From: an uncultured Anderseniella sp.
GTDB lineage: Bacteria > Pseudomonadota > Alphaproteobacteria > Rhizobiales > Aestuariivirgaceae
Direction: 5' to 3'
DNA length: 64,000 bases
Assembly: GCA_947488295.1 (NCBI GenBank)
Contig: CANKYU010000005.1
Span: forward strand, 310,001-374,000
The position numbers and the translations under genes were made by a program. The notes beneath the pieces were generated by a model, which was not told the origin of the DNA, made no database searches, and saw only the letters and a program-made list of their open reading frames with translations. Shown piece after piece: positions 1-8,815 of this stretch; position 1 is the stretch's first letter; each line of letters begins with the position of its first letter.

Positions 1-215
1 CCAGATACTTCAGGCAGCTGAATATCCATCAGGATGAGATCGGGTTTGTGCTCGCGTGCGATATCAAGCGCCGACAAGCCCTCGCGGGTTTGCAGGACAC
101 GATATCCGTGCGCCTCAAGCAGGTCATTGAACAGCTTCATGTTCAATTCATTGTCTTCGACAATAAGAACCGTTTTGACTGTGGCGGCGTCTGGTTGTTC
201 AGATGATAGAGCCAT
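1..215 (-). CDS. divK: Single-domain response regulator DivK (C-terminal part beyond window)
   Basis: Only about the first 71 residues are present; the gene runs off the left edge. It encodes a receiver domain. The N-terminal stretch KTVLIVEDNELNMKLFNDLL contains the acidic pair (ED) and leads into HKPDLILMDIQLPEVSG, whose Asp in LMDIQ is the phosphoacceptor. This wording is characteristic of DivK, the essential cell-cycle phospho-signalling protein of alphaproteobacteria, which tunes the DivJ/PleC kinases and CtrA. The ATG at 213-215 is preceded by a 211-bp gap and then a divergent DUF3572 gene, a pairing known from Hyphomicrobiales. pleD commonly lies downstream but would be outside the window. 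Identity is inferred from the conserved N-terminal wording. Confidence 0.9.
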   Translation of the reverse strand, partial: MALSSEQPDAATVKTVLIVEDNELNMKLFNDLLEAHGYRVLQTREGLSALDIAREHKPDLILMDIQLPEVS

Positions 216-426
216 AGCTCATCCGGCCTTTTTAGTCTGTTTCCCCAGCAGCAGAGCTATCACGCACTTTTTTCCAATTTAGGTCGCGTGCCGGCTTTCT
301 ACCAGTGCTATATGTCTATGCTGACCAATGTGTCGGAAGAAAGTTACACAGAGCTTAAATTTTCGACCGGGATACGCTGATCCGGCACCCTGGTTAAAGC
401 CCGTTGGAGCAATTGGTTAGACTTGT

Positions 427-708
427 ATGTACACCCCTGAACAAGCAGAAATACTGGCAATTCAAGTGCTTGGGTACCTTGCCGGCACCGAGGACGAACT
501 ACAGCGCCTTATGATGACAACAGGTATGGATTCGGAAGCATTAAAACAAAGTGCACAATCTCGTGCGGGCCTGGCCGGGGTGCTGGATTACATCTGCCAG
601 GACGAATCGATTCTTCTCGGATTTTGCGAAATGGCAAATATCCAACCCGATGAACCCATGCGCGCCCTGCATGCACTGCAAAAAACCCCCGATACAGGAG
701 CCGCCTGA
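427..708 (+). CDS. DUF3572 family protein
   Basis: A 93-residue acidic, helical protein without signal or membrane segment. The pattern AIQVLGYLAGTEDELQRLMM, followed by a VLDYICQDESILLGFCE block, fits DUF3572, a small alphaproteobacterial family of unknown function often found beside divK. It is divergent from divK and followed after 6 bases by the HAD gene, so it probably heads that operon. No catalytic motif is visible. The ATG at 427 has no strong ribosome-binding site at normal spacing (a GGAG lies about 20 bases upstream), so the start is less secure than the frame. Confidence 0.8.
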   Translation: MYTPEQAEILAIQVLGYLAGTEDELQRLMMTTGMDSEALKQSAQSRAGLAGVLDYICQDESILLGFCEMANIQPDEPMRALHALQKTPDTGAA

Positions 709-714
709 CACGCC

Positions 715-1386
715 ATGAACATCAGCACGACAACCCTGGAACAAATATCTAACCTGCAGCTCGACAAGGCCCGGCCACTGCTGTTGTGCGATGTCGATGA
801 GGTAGTGGTGCATTTTCTCCAAGGACTTGAGAGTTGGCTGGACAGAAACGGCCTGTGGCTCGATCCGGCCAGTTTTGCACTGAACGGCAATATCAAGCAC
901 AAGCATGACAACCAGCCACTGGAAGAAGAAAAAGTCGGCCCGGCGATAATGAGTTTTTTCGAAGAACTCACGCAGACCCTCGAGGTCATAGAGGGTGCCG
1001 TCCCTGCCCTGCAGGCACTTTCCGAGCACGGTGAGATTGTCATGCTGAGCAATCTGCCGTCGCAGTTCAGGGCAGAGCGTATCGAGAACCTGGCGAGCCA
1101 TGGCCTGACATTTCCGCTTGTGACCAATTCCGGGCCGAAAGGCCCGGCAATTGCAAAAATTGCCTCTGAACACACAGCGCCGGTGGTGTTCATAGATGAT
1201 CACACCGGATACCTGAAATCTGCGTCAGAACACATGCCCGACGCCAATCTGGTTCACTTCATGCAGGATGAGCGATTTGGCCGGCATGTGGAACATGAGC
1301 CATACATCCATCACCGGACCGACAACTGGCCGGACGCACACCGCCACATCGAAACTGTTTTCACCGGGTCCAGGGCAATTGACTGA
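715..1386 (+). CDS. HAD-superfamily hydrolase
   Basis: A 223-residue soluble protein. HAD motif I is LLLCDVDEVV (nucleophile Asp26, general acid Asp28), motif II is the Ser in MLSNLP (about 112), motif III is the Lys in SGPKGP (about 142) and motif IV is the acidic pair in VFIDDH (161-162). The four motifs in order support a phosphatase or phosphotransferase. The cap insertion (residues about 35-95, with a His/Lys-rich stretch NIKHKHDNQ) is not one I can assign to a substrate. The stop codon overlaps the next ATG (TGATG at 1384-1388), so it is translationally coupled to the sugar kinase. Confidence 0.8.
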   Translation: MNISTTTLEQISNLQLDKARPLLLCDVDEVVVHFLQGLESWLDRNGLWLDPASFALNGNIKHKHDNQPLEEEKVGPAIMSFFEELTQTLEVIEGAVPALQALSEHGEIVMLSNLPSQFRAERIENLASHGLTFPLVTNSGPKGPAIAKIASEHTAPVVFIDDHTGYLKSASEHMPDANLVHFMQDERFGRHVEHEPYIHHRTDNWPDAHRHIETVFTGSRAID

Positions 1387-2285
1387 TGCGCATCGGCATT
1401 GACCTTGGCGGCACCAAAATCGCCGGAATTGCCATTGGCGACGATGACAGCGTACTGGCCGTGGCCAGAGTACCAACCCCTCGGGGAGACTACGGCGGAT
1501 CGATATCAGCCATGGCCGCGATGGTCATCGAACTGGCAGACCGTGCCGGAACATCCGATTACAGCGTCGGCATCGGGATGCCCGGTTCCATTTCTCCCAT
1601 CACCGGCAAGGTGCAGAATGCCAATTCGACCTGGATCAATGACCAGCATTTTCAGAGCGACCTTGAAACCGCCTTGAACTGCAAAGTTCGTCTTGCCAAC
1701 GATGCCAATTGTCTGGCTGTGTCAGAGGCGTATGACGGTGCCGGACAAGGGGCTGCATCAGTGTTTGGCGTCATTCTGGGAACTGGCTGTGGTGGTGGCC
1801 TGGTGGTAAACGGAACCGCTGTCTCAGGACATCACAGCATTGGCGGCGAATGGGGCCATAACCCGCTGCCTTGGGCCAAAGGGTCAGAATGTCCCGGGCC
1901 CCAATGCTGGTGCGGGCGCACCGGGTGCCTTGAAACATGGCTGTCAGGACCTGCCCTGTCCATCGATCACCACGCCTGGACAGGCACCAAGTTGCCGGCA
2001 GAACAAATTGGTTTCAATGCCGGTGCGGGTGATGCTGACGCTATCGCAACGCTCACTCGGCATCTGGACAGATGCGGGCGCGGACTGGCCCATGTCATCA
2101 ATATCTTCGATCCGGAAATCATCGTGCTGGGTGGCGGGCTTTCGGGCCTGCACGGACTGGTGGAACGATTGCCGGGCGCCATTGCGCCCTACGTTTTTGC
2201 AGATGCCGTGGATATTCGTGTAGAAGCTGCCAGGCATGGTCCGGAGTCGGGCGTGCGTGGCGCGGCGCGCCTGTGGTCGCAGTGA
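1386..2285 (+). CDS. ROK family sugar kinase, fructokinase (Mak)-like
   Basis: A 299-residue ATP-dependent sugar kinase. The phosphate-binding motif GIDLGGTK is at residues 4-11, the catalytic Asp is in LANDANC (Asp106), and the glycine-rich GVILGTGCGGG lies at about 128-138. The ROK zinc site is intact: His158 in EWGHNPLPW and Cys169, Cys174, Cys176 and Cys181 in a CPGPQCWCGRTGC run. The GHNPLPW wording is close to fructokinase Mak rather than glucokinase or NagK, so fructose or a related hexose is the likely substrate (inference). The start overlaps the HAD stop; the PcaB-type gene follows 19 bases later. Confidence 0.8.
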   Translation: MRIGIDLGGTKIAGIAIGDDDSVLAVARVPTPRGDYGGSISAMAAMVIELADRAGTSDYSVGIGMPGSISPITGKVQNANSTWINDQHFQSDLETALNCKVRLANDANCLAVSEAYDGAGQGAASVFGVILGTGCGGGLVVNGTAVSGHHSIGGEWGHNPLPWAKGSECPGPQCWCGRTGCLETWLSGPALSIDHHAWTGTKLPAEQIGFNAGAGDADAIATLTRHLDRCGRGLAHVINIFDPEIIVLGGGLSGLHGLVERLPGAIAPYVFADAVDIRVEAARHGPESGVRGAARLWSQ

Positions 2286-2304
2286 CAGAAGTTGGAGCAT
2301 CGAA

Positions 2305-3651
2305 GTGACAGGATTTGCACACGCCCAGGATTCCAGGCTGCTGGGTCATTTGTTCTCGACAGATGCCATGAAGAATGTGTTTTCCGACACGGCCACTTTG
2401 CAGTCCTGGCTTAAGGTCGAAGCCGCACTGGCCGCGGTTCAGTGCCGGCTCAAACTGATTCCAGAAGGCGCAGATGACATAATCGGCGCGGCCTGCGCGC
2501 CGGACCGTTATGACCTGGAGCAGTTGGGTGTCCAGATCGCGGCTGCCTCCCACCCTCTCACGCCGGTAATTGCGGCCATTGAAGCCAATGCGGGAAACAG
2601 TGGCCAGTATGTGCATTTTGGCGCAACGACACAGGATGTGATGGACAGCGGTCTCATGCTGCAGGCCCGGGCAGGATTGCAATTGCTGGTTGAAGCGCAC
2701 CAGAAACTGCTCGGGGCATGCGTGCTGCAGGCGAAGACCTGGCGCGCCCTTCCCATGGCCGGCCGCACCCATGGTCAACACGCCGTGCCGATCACGCTTG
2801 GCTTGAAGTTTGCGCTGCTGGCCAGCGAGATCAAACGCCATCTGGACCGGCTGCGCGAGCTTTCCGCCATGCTGCCGGTTCAGTTTGCCGGGGCAGCCGG
2901 CACCCTGGCAACGCTGGGGCCTGCCGGTGAGCGGGTCCGCGAGGCGCTGGCGCAGGCACTTGGTCTGATTGATCCCAGGGAGAGCTGGCACACCGGCAGA
3001 GACCTGGTCGCCCATATTACCGGCCAGTTGGCAATATCCGCTGCGACATGCGGGAAAATTGCCAATGAGGTCGTGAACCTGCAACGCAGTGAGATTGGTG
3101 AACTGGCCGAGGGCGCTGCGCCCGGCACCGGCGGATCATCCACCATGCCACAGAAGCGCAATCCAATGCTGGCGCAGAACATCGTGGCGCTGTCGCGGTT
3201 GATGGCGGGCCGGCCGGCGCTTGCCCTGGATGCGATGATGCATGAACACGAGCGTGACATGGCCGCATGGACGATGGAGTGGGCTGTGGTGCCCGAAAGC
3301 TTCATCTATGCACATGCAGCGGTTGAACAATGCGCACAACTGGTGGCAGGCCTGCAGGTTGACGAGAAACGGATAGCCCAAAATCTGCAGGTTTCCGGCG
3401 GACTGATCTGCGCCGAAGCCGTCATGATGGACCTGGCCGGTGATATTGGCCGGTCGCAGGCCCATCACCTTATTGCCGATCTGATTTCACAAGCCCGCGA
3501 CAGCGGTGTAAGTTTTTCCGTGGCTCTGAATGAAGACGCCAGAATAAGTGAGTTGCGCTCACCTGCACAGATTGCAACGCTGCTTGATCCGGCGAACTAC
3601 ACAGGCGATGCCATTCAGACCGTGGACCGGATCGTACGCGAACTGGAATGA
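2305..3651 (+). CDS. Lyase of the PcaB / adenylosuccinate lyase family
   Basis: A 448-residue member of the fumarase/aspartase superfamily. The signature GSSTMPQKRNP lies at about residues 277-287 and the catalytic-loop His region GRTHGQHA at about 153-160. Overall wording (FGATTQDVMDSG, HEHERD) matches 3-carboxy-cis,cis-muconate cycloisomerase (PcaB) of the beta-ketoadipate pathway. No other protocatechuate gene is nearby, so a different substrate is possible. The frame is open further upstream, but the GTG at 2305 has a GGAG eight bases before it and gives the normal N-terminus, so I chose it. It probably continues the HAD-kinase operon and ends four bases before dinB. Confidence 0.75.
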   Translation: MTGFAHAQDSRLLGHLFSTDAMKNVFSDTATLQSWLKVEAALAAVQCRLKLIPEGADDIIGAACAPDRYDLEQLGVQIAAASHPLTPVIAAIEANAGNSGQYVHFGATTQDVMDSGLMLQARAGLQLLVEAHQKLLGACVLQAKTWRALPMAGRTHGQHAVPITLGLKFALLASEIKRHLDRLRELSAMLPVQFAGAAGTLATLGPAGERVREALAQALGLIDPRESWHTGRDLVAHITGQLAISAATCGKIANEVVNLQRSEIGELAEGAAPGTGGSSTMPQKRNPMLAQNIVALSRLMAGRPALALDAMMHEHERDMAAWTMEWAVVPESFIYAHAAVEQCAQLVAGLQVDEKRIAQNLQVSGGLICAEAVMMDLAGDIGRSQAHHLIADLISQARDSGVSFSVALNEDARISELRSPAQIATLLDPANYTGDAIQTVDRIVRELE

Positions 3652-3655
3652 TCAG

Positions 3656-4924
3656 ATGGAGACCATATGCCGTGACTGTCTGTCGAGTGTCGCAGAGGCT
3701 GAAACGCGATGCCCGCAATGCCGCGGGCCACGGCTGATCGGCCACCCGCGCCTGCATGAACTGTCAATCGCGCACCTGGATTGTGACTCGTTCTACGCAG
3801 CGGTTGAAAAACGCGACAACCCCGAACTTGCGGACAAACCGGTCATCATTGGCGGCGGCACCAGGGGCGTCGTTTCAACGGCTTGCTATGTGGCGCGGAT
3901 TCACGGCGTCAGATCAGCCATGCCGATGTTCAAGGCACTGAAGGCGTGTCCGAAAGCAGTTGTGATCAGGCCGGACATGGCGAAGTACGCCAAAGTTGGC
4001 AAACAGATCAGGGAGTTGATGAAACAGCTCACTCCGCTGGTCGAACCGATCTCGATCGACGAAGCGTTCATGGATCTCACCGGCACCGAACGGCTGCACG
4101 GAAAAAGCCCGGCCCGGGCCTTGTGTGAACTGGCACTCAAGATCGAGAACGAAATCGGCATCACGGTTTCCATCGGGCTGTCGCATACCAAGTACCTTGC
4201 GAAACTGGCATCGGACATGGACAAGCCCCGAGGAATGTTCGTGATCGGGCCGGACGAGTGTGTCGAGTTCCTGCGCGACCGGCCGGTCAGTTTCATCTGG
4301 GGCGTCGGTGCCGCCATGCAGAAGAAACTGCACAGGGACGGCATACGGCTGATAGGCCAGTTGCAGCGCATGGAGAAAAACGATCTGATGCGGCAATACG
4401 GGTCTTTGGGCTCGCGGCTGTATCATCTTTCGCGTGGCGAAGACGCCAGGTCCGTTCAGGGAAGCAGCGCATCAAAAAGCATCTCCGCGGAAACCACTTT
4501 CAACACCGATATCAGCGACTATCAGGAACTTGAAAGAAGGCTGTGGAAGCTTTCCGAGAAAGTCTCCCGACGGGCCAAGAAGGATCATATGGCCGGCACC
4601 ACCGTCATCCTGAAACTCAAGACCGACCATTTCAAGACAAGAACACGAAACACCTCACTGTCTGATCCGACGGCACTGGCAACGCGGATCTTCGACGCCG
4701 CCAAACCGATGCTTGAACGTGAAGTAGACGGCAAGACCGCTTTTCGTTTGCTTGGCGTCGGCATTACCAACTTGTGTGAGCTTGACGCCGACGGGGAAAC
4801 CGGTGGCCTTGACGTGAGGGCCGACGCAAATGCGAAGGTCGAGCTGGCAATGGACAAGCTTCGCGACAAATTCGGGACCGATGCTGTCGAGAAAGGCCGC
4901 GGATTGAAGGGCGGAAACCGATGA
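3656..4924 (+). CDS. dinB: DNA polymerase IV with N-terminal zinc ribbon
   Basis: A 422-residue Y-family translesion polymerase. The palm motifs are IAHLDCDSFYAAVE (Asp42 and Asp44) and PISIDEAFMDL (acidic pair about 133-134). ACYVARIHGVRSAMP contains the Tyr and Arg that contact the incoming nucleotide. The start METICRDCLS carries two CxxC pairs (Cys5, Cys8, Cys19, Cys22), a zinc-ribbon extension seen in the Hyphomicrobiales DinB branch but absent from E. coli Pol IV. An open frame continues upstream into pcaB; the ATG at 3656, just after the pcaB stop, gives the family N-terminus. The C-terminus overlaps the hydrolase gene by ATGA. It lacks an obvious C-terminal clamp-binding motif. Confidence 0.92.
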   Translation: METICRDCLSSVAEAETRCPQCRGPRLIGHPRLHELSIAHLDCDSFYAAVEKRDNPELADKPVIIGGGTRGVVSTACYVARIHGVRSAMPMFKALKACPKAVVIRPDMAKYAKVGKQIRELMKQLTPLVEPISIDEAFMDLTGTERLHGKSPARALCELALKIENEIGITVSIGLSHTKYLAKLASDMDKPRGMFVIGPDECVEFLRDRPVSFIWGVGAAMQKKLHRDGIRLIGQLQRMEKNDLMRQYGSLGSRLYHLSRGEDARSVQGSSASKSISAETTFNTDISDYQELERRLWKLSEKVSRRAKKDHMAGTTVILKLKTDHFKTRTRNTSLSDPTALATRIFDAAKPMLEREVDGKTAFRLLGVGITNLCELDADGETGGLDVRADANAKVELAMDKLRDKFGTDAVEKGRGLKGGNR

Positions 4925-5571
4925 CTTCCTGCAAGATCAACTGCTGGCACAACCGGACCTTCGAACCGGAAGCGGCATCAACCGCCTTTCTGGCAATCGA
5001 CATGCAGCGTGACTTCCTTATCGACAAGGACGGCCAGCCAAATGAAATGGCACGGATCATCCCGGCGTTCTCCAGACTGACTGAAGCCATGCGTCACTGG
5101 GGATGTCTGATCGTCCACACCCGCGAGTCTTATGCGGAAGATCTGTCCGACGTGAGCGCGCACAAGGCCAGCCAGGGATATGTCGGCAGGCCGGGACCTT
5201 TTGGAAAATACCTGATACGAGGCCAGCACGGTTGCGATTTCGTGGACGAACTCAAACCGCTGCCGGGCGAACCGGTCATAGACCAGCCCGGGTTTGGCAA
5301 AGTGCACGGCAGCGGTCTGCGCGAACTCTTGCAGACCAACGGTATTACCCATCTGATCCTCGCCGGTGTCACGACACAGTGTTGCGTCCATTCGACATTG
5401 CGCGAAGCGGTTGATGCCGGGTACTGGTGCCTGACCGTTGCCGACTGCTGTGCGTCACCGCAACAGACCTGGCACGATGCGGCTCTGGATATCATCGCCT
5501 CGGAAAATCACCTGTTCGGTTCGATATGCGATCTGCAGGACCTGATAACCAACCTGCCCTCCAAAGCCTAG
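4921..5571 (+). CDS. Isochorismatase-family cysteine hydrolase
   Basis: A 216-residue cytosolic hydrolase. The triad of the family is visible: Asp27 in FLAIDMQRDF, Lys127 in GFGKVHGS and the nucleophile Cys155 in AGVTTQCCVHSTL. The cis-peptide region GVTTQ is also present. The wording resembles amidohydrolases acting on ureido or biuret-type compounds (RutB/BiuH branch), though the substrate cannot be read from the sequence. Its ATG overlaps the dinB stop (ATGA, 4921-4924). The stop overlaps by four bases that of the convergent eipB gene. Confidence 0.82.
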   Translation: MTSCKINCWHNRTFEPEAASTAFLAIDMQRDFLIDKDGQPNEMARIIPAFSRLTEAMRHWGCLIVHTRESYAEDLSDVSAHKASQGYVGRPGPFGKYLIRGQHGCDFVDELKPLPGEPVIDQPGFGKVHGSGLRELLQTNGITHLILAGVTTQCCVHSTLREAVDAGYWCLTVADCCASPQQTWHDAALDIIASENHLFGSICDLQDLITNLPSKA

Positions 5572-6401
5572 TTACAGGCCGTCATTTCAAGCAGCTTGAT
5601 GTCCGTCAGCTTGGCCTCAAGCACGAAGTCACCATAGTTCAGGCTCATGTCACCGGAGACGCCGTTTTCATAGAGCACCATGTTGACCTGGTATTCAGGT
5701 GTCTCCTGGTCCTGTTTGTCCGGCTTGAAATAGGAAATTGAAACCGGCCAGCCGGACAAGCCGTTGACGTCCTTCATCTTGGCATCCTTCTGGTCTTCGC
5801 CGGCGGCTCTTTTCGTGCCGATAAAGGTAATGGCGATAGCCGGATTCGAACCATCTGAGCCATCATACAGCAGGGTCTCGTCCCTTGACTCGCCAGCCTC
5901 CGCCGCCTTGACAATCTTCAACTGGTGATCAACGGGAAATGTCACGCCCTCCGGCAAGGAGAATATCTCTTCCTTCGGTTTTGTGATGGCGCCGGAACCG
6001 CCGGTCTTGCCTTCTGCAAGTTTGGCCCGCAATTCCTTTTCTTCCTGCAACTTGCTGTCCACGAACTGACGCTGGACATAGCGCAACTGATCACTTTCGC
6101 CGGACTCCCACATGGACGACCTGCTGTCCAACACCCGCGATTTGCCGCCGGACAGGAAGAACTGGTTTATCATGCGGAAATTCACCGTCCAGCCTTCGCA
6201 TCCACTGCCGCTGAATTCGATGACCATGCGGCCCTTGGCGCCGGAAATGCCGGTTCTGTCTTCGGCAGATTTCAGGGAGATGTCATAGACGGCACGATGG
6301 GCGGCCAATGGCGACGCCGCAATCGCGGGCAATGTGAAACTCATGCCCGACGCAACGATCACCGCACCGCCCAGAAAACCGGATAATTTGCTCAACTTCA
6401 T
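5568..6401 (-). CDS. eipB: Periplasmic cell-envelope integrity protein EipB (DUF1849)
   Basis: A 277-residue exported protein with an N-terminal signal sequence (a hydrophobic run up to AIAASPLAAH, about residues 1-33). The mature start LAAHRAVYDISL and the block GRMVIEFSGSGCEGWTVNF fit DUF1849, named EipB after the Brucella protein needed for envelope integrity. Brucella EipB folds as a beta-spiral closed by a disulfide between a Cys near residue 69 and one near the C-terminus. Here Cys68 and Cys276, the penultimate residue, occupy those positions. The gene is monocistronic and convergent with the cysteine hydrolase. Function is by family knowledge. Confidence 0.85.
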   Translation of the reverse strand: MKLSKLSGFLGGAVIVASGMSFTLPAIAASPLAAHRAVYDISLKSAEDRTGISGAKGRMVIEFSGSGCEGWTVNFRMINQFFLSGGKSRVLDSRSSMWESGESDQLRYVQRQFVDSKLQEEKELRAKLAEGKTGGSGAITKPKEEIFSLPEGVTFPVDHQLKIVKAAEAGESRDETLLYDGSDGSNPAIAITFIGTKRAAGEDQKDAKMKDVNGLSGWPVSISYFKPDKQDQETPEYQVNMVLYENGVSGDMSLNYGDFVLEAKLTDIKLLEMTACN

Positions 6402-6437
6402 TCTCCGCCTGTTTTTACAGATATCGCAAATCGTTAC

Positions 6438-7394
6438 TCAAGTTACCAGATTCTTTGCTTGCCCCTCGAAAAAGGCATTTACATGGTCAACGGTCTGGCG
6501 CCAGCACTCTGTCTGGGCTTCAAAACTCGCCCATGCCACGTGTGGTGTAATAATCACGTTGGCCCGGTCTGCGACTTTCATCAAGGGATGATCGAGCGCA
6601 GGCGGCTCAGTGGTAAGGACATCAAATCCAATGCCGCCGACCAGCCCCTGATCCAGGGCAGCAACCAGGTCTTCTTCGTCCACCAGTCCGCCGCGGGCTG
6701 TGTTGATGATCAGTGGCTGCCGTTTCATCTTTCCGAACTCGGCACTGGCCAACATGTTACGGGTGCCTGGCATTAAGGGACAATGCAGGGTGATCACGTC
6801 TGAGCGTTCAAGAACCTCGTCAAACGGCGTGTAAAGCGGCCCTAACCCATCAACTCCCTTGTGGGCTGCAAACAGCACGGTCATGCCCAGTGCGCGCGCA
6901 ATGCCGGCAACAGACTGGCCAAGATTGCCTTCGCCAAAAATTCCCAGAGTTGAACCGCTCAGATCCTTTATCGGATGAGCGTGGAAGCAGAACTGCCCGG
7001 CCTCCTGCCACTTGCCGTCAACAACATCGCGGGCGTAAGCGGCGATGGCACGGCGCAATGCGAAGATCAGCGCAAATGTGTGTTCCGGTACCGTGTTGGC
7101 GGCATAGCCGCGCACGTTTGAAACCACCACGCCATGATCACGGCATGCAGGCACATCAATCACATCAAAACCGGTAGCAGCCACAGAAACCATTTTCAGA
7201 TCCGGCAGCTGCGCCAGTGTTTCAGCCCGGATCGGTACCTTGTTGGTAATGGCAACAGTTGCCCCTTCAAGCCTCTCAACGATCTGGTCAGGTGATGTTG
7301 CGGCATGCTCGACCCAGTCATGATCTATCGCCGGCCGCACCAGTTCGATTTCCGGGGCAAAGGTTCCCCGGTCCAGAAATACAATTTTGGTCAT
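6438..7394 (-). CDS. D-isomer-specific 2-hydroxyacid dehydrogenase (glycerate/hydroxypyruvate type)
   Basis: A 318-residue NAD(P)-dependent oxidoreductase. The nucleotide-binding motif GIFGEGNLGQ is at about 151-160, the substrate Arg in NTARGGLVDE at about 235 and the catalytic His in ITPHVAW at about 288. The Glu of the His/Glu pair should lie in the intervening DVLTTEPP segment. The wording resembles HprA-type glycerate dehydrogenases, which interconvert hydroxypyruvate and D-glycerate. Lactate or glyoxylate as substrate cannot be excluded. It is divergent from ridA with about 165 bases between them. Confidence 0.83.
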   Translation of the reverse strand: MTKIVFLDRGTFAPEIELVRPAIDHDWVEHAATSPDQIVERLEGATVAITNKVPIRAETLAQLPDLKMVSVAATGFDVIDVPACRDHGVVVSNVRGYAANTVPEHTFALIFALRRAIAAYARDVVDGKWQEAGQFCFHAHPIKDLSGSTLGIFGEGNLGQSVAGIARALGMTVLFAAHKGVDGLGPLYTPFDEVLERSDVITLHCPLMPGTRNMLASAEFGKMKRQPLIINTARGGLVDEEDLVAALDQGLVGGIGFDVLTTEPPALDHPLMKVADRANVIITPHVAWASFEAQTECWRQTVDHVNAFFEGQAKNLVT

Positions 7395-7560
7395 CTTCGC
7401 AAACCCCTGAATTAAATCTCCGGCACGCTAGCGTGGCAGGGGTGATCCCCGCAAGCAGCGACTTTGCAAACCTGTCGTATTTCCGGGCTGGTCAAGAGCG
7501 CGATCCGCCCCTAGATTGCTGCTCAATCCACCAACCGGAAATCACTTAAAGGAAATCATC

Positions 7561-8025
7561 ATGGGAACCATCGACGACCGTCTTGCAGAACTGGGCATAG
7601 ATATTCCGACACCGGCCGCACCGGTCGCCAACTATCTCGGCTGGGTTCGCACCGGAAATCTGGTGTTTACTGCCGGTCAGGTCCCACTGAAGGATGGCGA
7701 GTTCATGTATCAGGGCATTGTCGGCGACACCGTCTCGGTTGAAGACGCCACCGAGGCGGCGAAACTGTGTGCCATCAATATCATTGCCCAGGTAAAACAG
7801 GCGTGTGACGGAGATCTCGACCGGGTCGTGCGTATCGTCAAGCTGGTCGGGTTTGTCAACGGCGTACCAGGGTTCGGCGATCAGCCCAAGATCATCAATG
7901 GTGCCTCCGACATGATGGTCGAAGTATTCGGCGAGAAGGGCAAACACGCCAGGTCTGCCGTTGGCGCGGGATCCCTGCCGATCAACCTGTCCGTCGAGAT
8001 CGAAGCTGTTGTAGAAATCGAGTAG
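7561..8025 (+). CDS. RidA family protein
   Basis: A 154-residue YjgF/YER057c/UK114 protein. The diagnostic C-terminal block is ARSAVGAGSLPINLSVEIEA; the Arg there binds the carboxylate of imine intermediates in true RidA. The N-terminal part has the longer form DRLAELGIDIPTPAAPVANY, typical of the subgroup that is about 25 residues longer than E. coli RidA, so deaminase activity is not assured. The ATG at 7561 follows AAAGGAAATCATC, a good ribosome-binding site. It heads a short operon with the phosphodiesterase (13 bases) and the acyltransferase (9 bases). Confidence 0.87.
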   Translation: MGTIDDRLAELGIDIPTPAAPVANYLGWVRTGNLVFTAGQVPLKDGEFMYQGIVGDTVSVEDATEAAKLCAINIIAQVKQACDGDLDRVVRIVKLVGFVNGVPGFGDQPKIINGASDMMVEVFGEKGKHARSAVGAGSLPINLSVEIEAVVEIE

Positions 8026-8038
8026 AAGGCGGACGCCG

Positions 8039-8806
8039 ATGTGGCGGCCTACCGACCCGGATTGCGACTGGCTGACGCAAGTCGCCATCGCACATCGCGG
8101 GCTGCATGACATTAAAAGCGGCGTGGAGGAAAACTCCCTGCCGTCATTTGAGGCTGCCATCCGGCATGGTTATGCCATTGAACTGGATGTTCAGTTGTCC
8201 AGTGATGGCGAAGCCATGGTGTTTCATGATCACACCGTGGACCGGCTGACCAATGAGACCGGACCCATCCACGCTTTCACGGCTGCCCAGTTGAACAATA
8301 TTGCCTACGCAAACGGTTCAGGCACCATTCCCACCCTGGTTCAGGTGCTTGAGCTTGTGGCGGGCCGGGCCGGACTGGTTATCGAGGTCAAGAGCAAATG
8401 GTCCGGAAGCACAGAACTGGTGCGCCGGACTGCGCAGTGCCTAGAACGCTACACCGGGTTTGCCGCAGTGATGTCGTTTGACCCGGTGCAGGTCGCGTGG
8501 CTTGCCCATGAAGCGCCGGGAATCATCCGCGGGTTGGTGGCCGATGGAGCAACACAGGACGATTATCCGTGGCTGCCACTTGCAACGCGACTTTCGCTGC
8601 GGGAATTTCGTCACATGGATTTAACTGATCCGGGTTTCCTGTCCCTGGACAAGCACTGGCTGCCCTGCCCTGTATCCCGGGCATATCGTAATCGGCGTGT
8701 TCCAATGATCTGCTGGACCGTTCGTTCCGAACAAGAAGCATCGGATGCGCTAAGATGGTGCGATCAGATCACATTTGAAGGGTATGTGCCCAAGGCCATG
8801 GTCTAA
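8039..8806 (+). CDS. Glycerophosphodiester phosphodiesterase family protein
   Basis: A 255-residue TIM-barrel phosphodiesterase. The motifs IAHRGLHD (catalytic His), EENSLPSF, AIELDVQLSSDG (metal-binding Glu and Asp) and VFHDHTVDRLT (second His) follow in order. A later VIEVKSKW supplies the third metal Glu and Lys. No signal peptide is present, so it acts in the cytosol, hydrolysing glycerophosphodiesters or related lipid head groups to glycerol-3-phosphate and an alcohol. It lies between ridA and the FemAB-like acyltransferase, a neighbourhood common in Hyphomicrobiales. Confidence 0.87.
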   Translation: MWRPTDPDCDWLTQVAIAHRGLHDIKSGVEENSLPSFEAAIRHGYAIELDVQLSSDGEAMVFHDHTVDRLTNETGPIHAFTAAQLNNIAYANGSGTIPTLVQVLELVAGRAGLVIEVKSKWSGSTELVRRTAQCLERYTGFAAVMSFDPVQVAWLAHEAPGIIRGLVADGATQDDYPWLPLATRLSLREFRHMDLTDPGFLSLDKHWLPCPVSRAYRNRRVPMICWTVRSEQEASDALRWCDQITFEGYVPKAMV

Positions 8807-8815
8807 GTCCATAAA

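Noticed and set aside
541..1203. Minus-strand frames opposite the DUF3572 and HAD genes
   Set aside because: They are antisense to well-supported genes with intact motifs, and the encoded Cys/Arg-rich sequence matches nothing.
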